Made by a program: the position numbers and the translations under genes
Shown: positions 5,983 through 6,041 of the stretch, piece after piece
How positions within the stretch are numbered: the stretch's first letter is position 1
How the letters are laid out: every line of letters begins with the position of its first letter
The notes under the pieces: generated by a model
The model's database searches: none
The model's input: only the letters and a program-made list of their open reading frames with translations
What the model was told of the DNA's origin: nothing
NCBI GenBank assembly: GCA_030655595.1
Contig: JAUSNQ010000077.1
Span: 1-6,041, forward strand
Source of the DNA: Paludibacter sp.
Lineage (GTDB): Bacteria; Bacteroidota; Bacteroidia; Bacteroidales; Paludibacteraceae
Length of the DNA stretch: 6,041 nt
Direction of reading: 5' to 3'

Positions 5983-6041
5983 ATGAAAGCATTAACAAAC
6001 ACAGATTTTCAATTCGAAGGTCAAAAAAATGTTTATCACGG
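5983..6041 (+). CDS. purC: Phosphoribosylaminoimidazole-succinocarboxamide synthase, N-terminal part
   Basis: Only the first 19 codons and two bases are inside the window. They read MKALTNTDFQFEGQKNVYH, then G-. This matches the start of Bacteroidota SAICAR synthase, where MKALT.TDF.F.GQK.VY.GKVRDVY leads into the ATP-binding strand. The enzyme joins aspartate to CAIR with ATP in de novo purine synthesis, in the cytoplasm. The start is 13 bp after the stop of the DUF3298 gene, with no terminator or promoter motif in between, so the two are probably co-transcribed. Identification rests on a short stretch, but the match is distinctive. Confidence 0.85.
   Translation, partial: MKALTNTDFQFEGQKNVYH

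Overview
The window looks like a chromosomal segment of a low-GC member of the Bacteroidota, probably Bacteroidales. Evidence for this is: gene starts lack a Shine-Dalgarno and have A/T-rich leaders; intergenic regions carry the Bacteroidota-type -7 promoter motif TAnnTTTG(C); and the gene families are typical of the phylum (a GSCFA protein, a TonB receptor with an N-terminal carboxypeptidase-regulatory-like domain, and a PurC beginning MKALTNTDF). The order is inferred from overall resemblance only.

Left end (1-264): the C-terminal 59 residues of an MFS sugar-acid (ExuT-like) transporter on the + strand, closed by a strong rho-independent terminator. This terminator physically overlaps the last codons of the convergent GSCFA-domain gene (245-1213, - strand), which has its own promoter-like motif.

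Centre (1262-4949): four - strand genes, all encoding exported proteins and all with metal-ligand-type residues. In transcription order they are: a His/Cys-rich small protein resembling the HYC_CC_PP family (4436-4906); a TonB-dependent outer-membrane receptor (2138-4309); a secreted HMA-domain protein with a CxxC site (1726-2052); and a secreted Cys/Lys-rich repeat protein (1315-1554). A strong terminator at 1262-1292 closes the set. I read it as an envelope heavy-metal (perhaps copper) acquisition or handling locus. The metal is not shown by the sequence. The gaps of 85-171 bp mean that a single transcript is plausible but not certain. A 9-bp tandem repeat at 4932-4949 sits in the -20 to -35 region of the first gene's promoter and is a candidate operator.

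Right end (4907-6041): a divergent intergenic region with one TAnnTTTGC motif facing each way, then a membrane-anchored DUF3298/RsiV-like protein (5112-5969), then the first 19 codons of purC (from 5983), only 13 bp after the preceding stop and so probably co-transcribed with it.

No tRNA, rRNA, CRISPR array, insertion sequence or phage gene is visible, and there is no gene-free stretch longer than about 205 bp.
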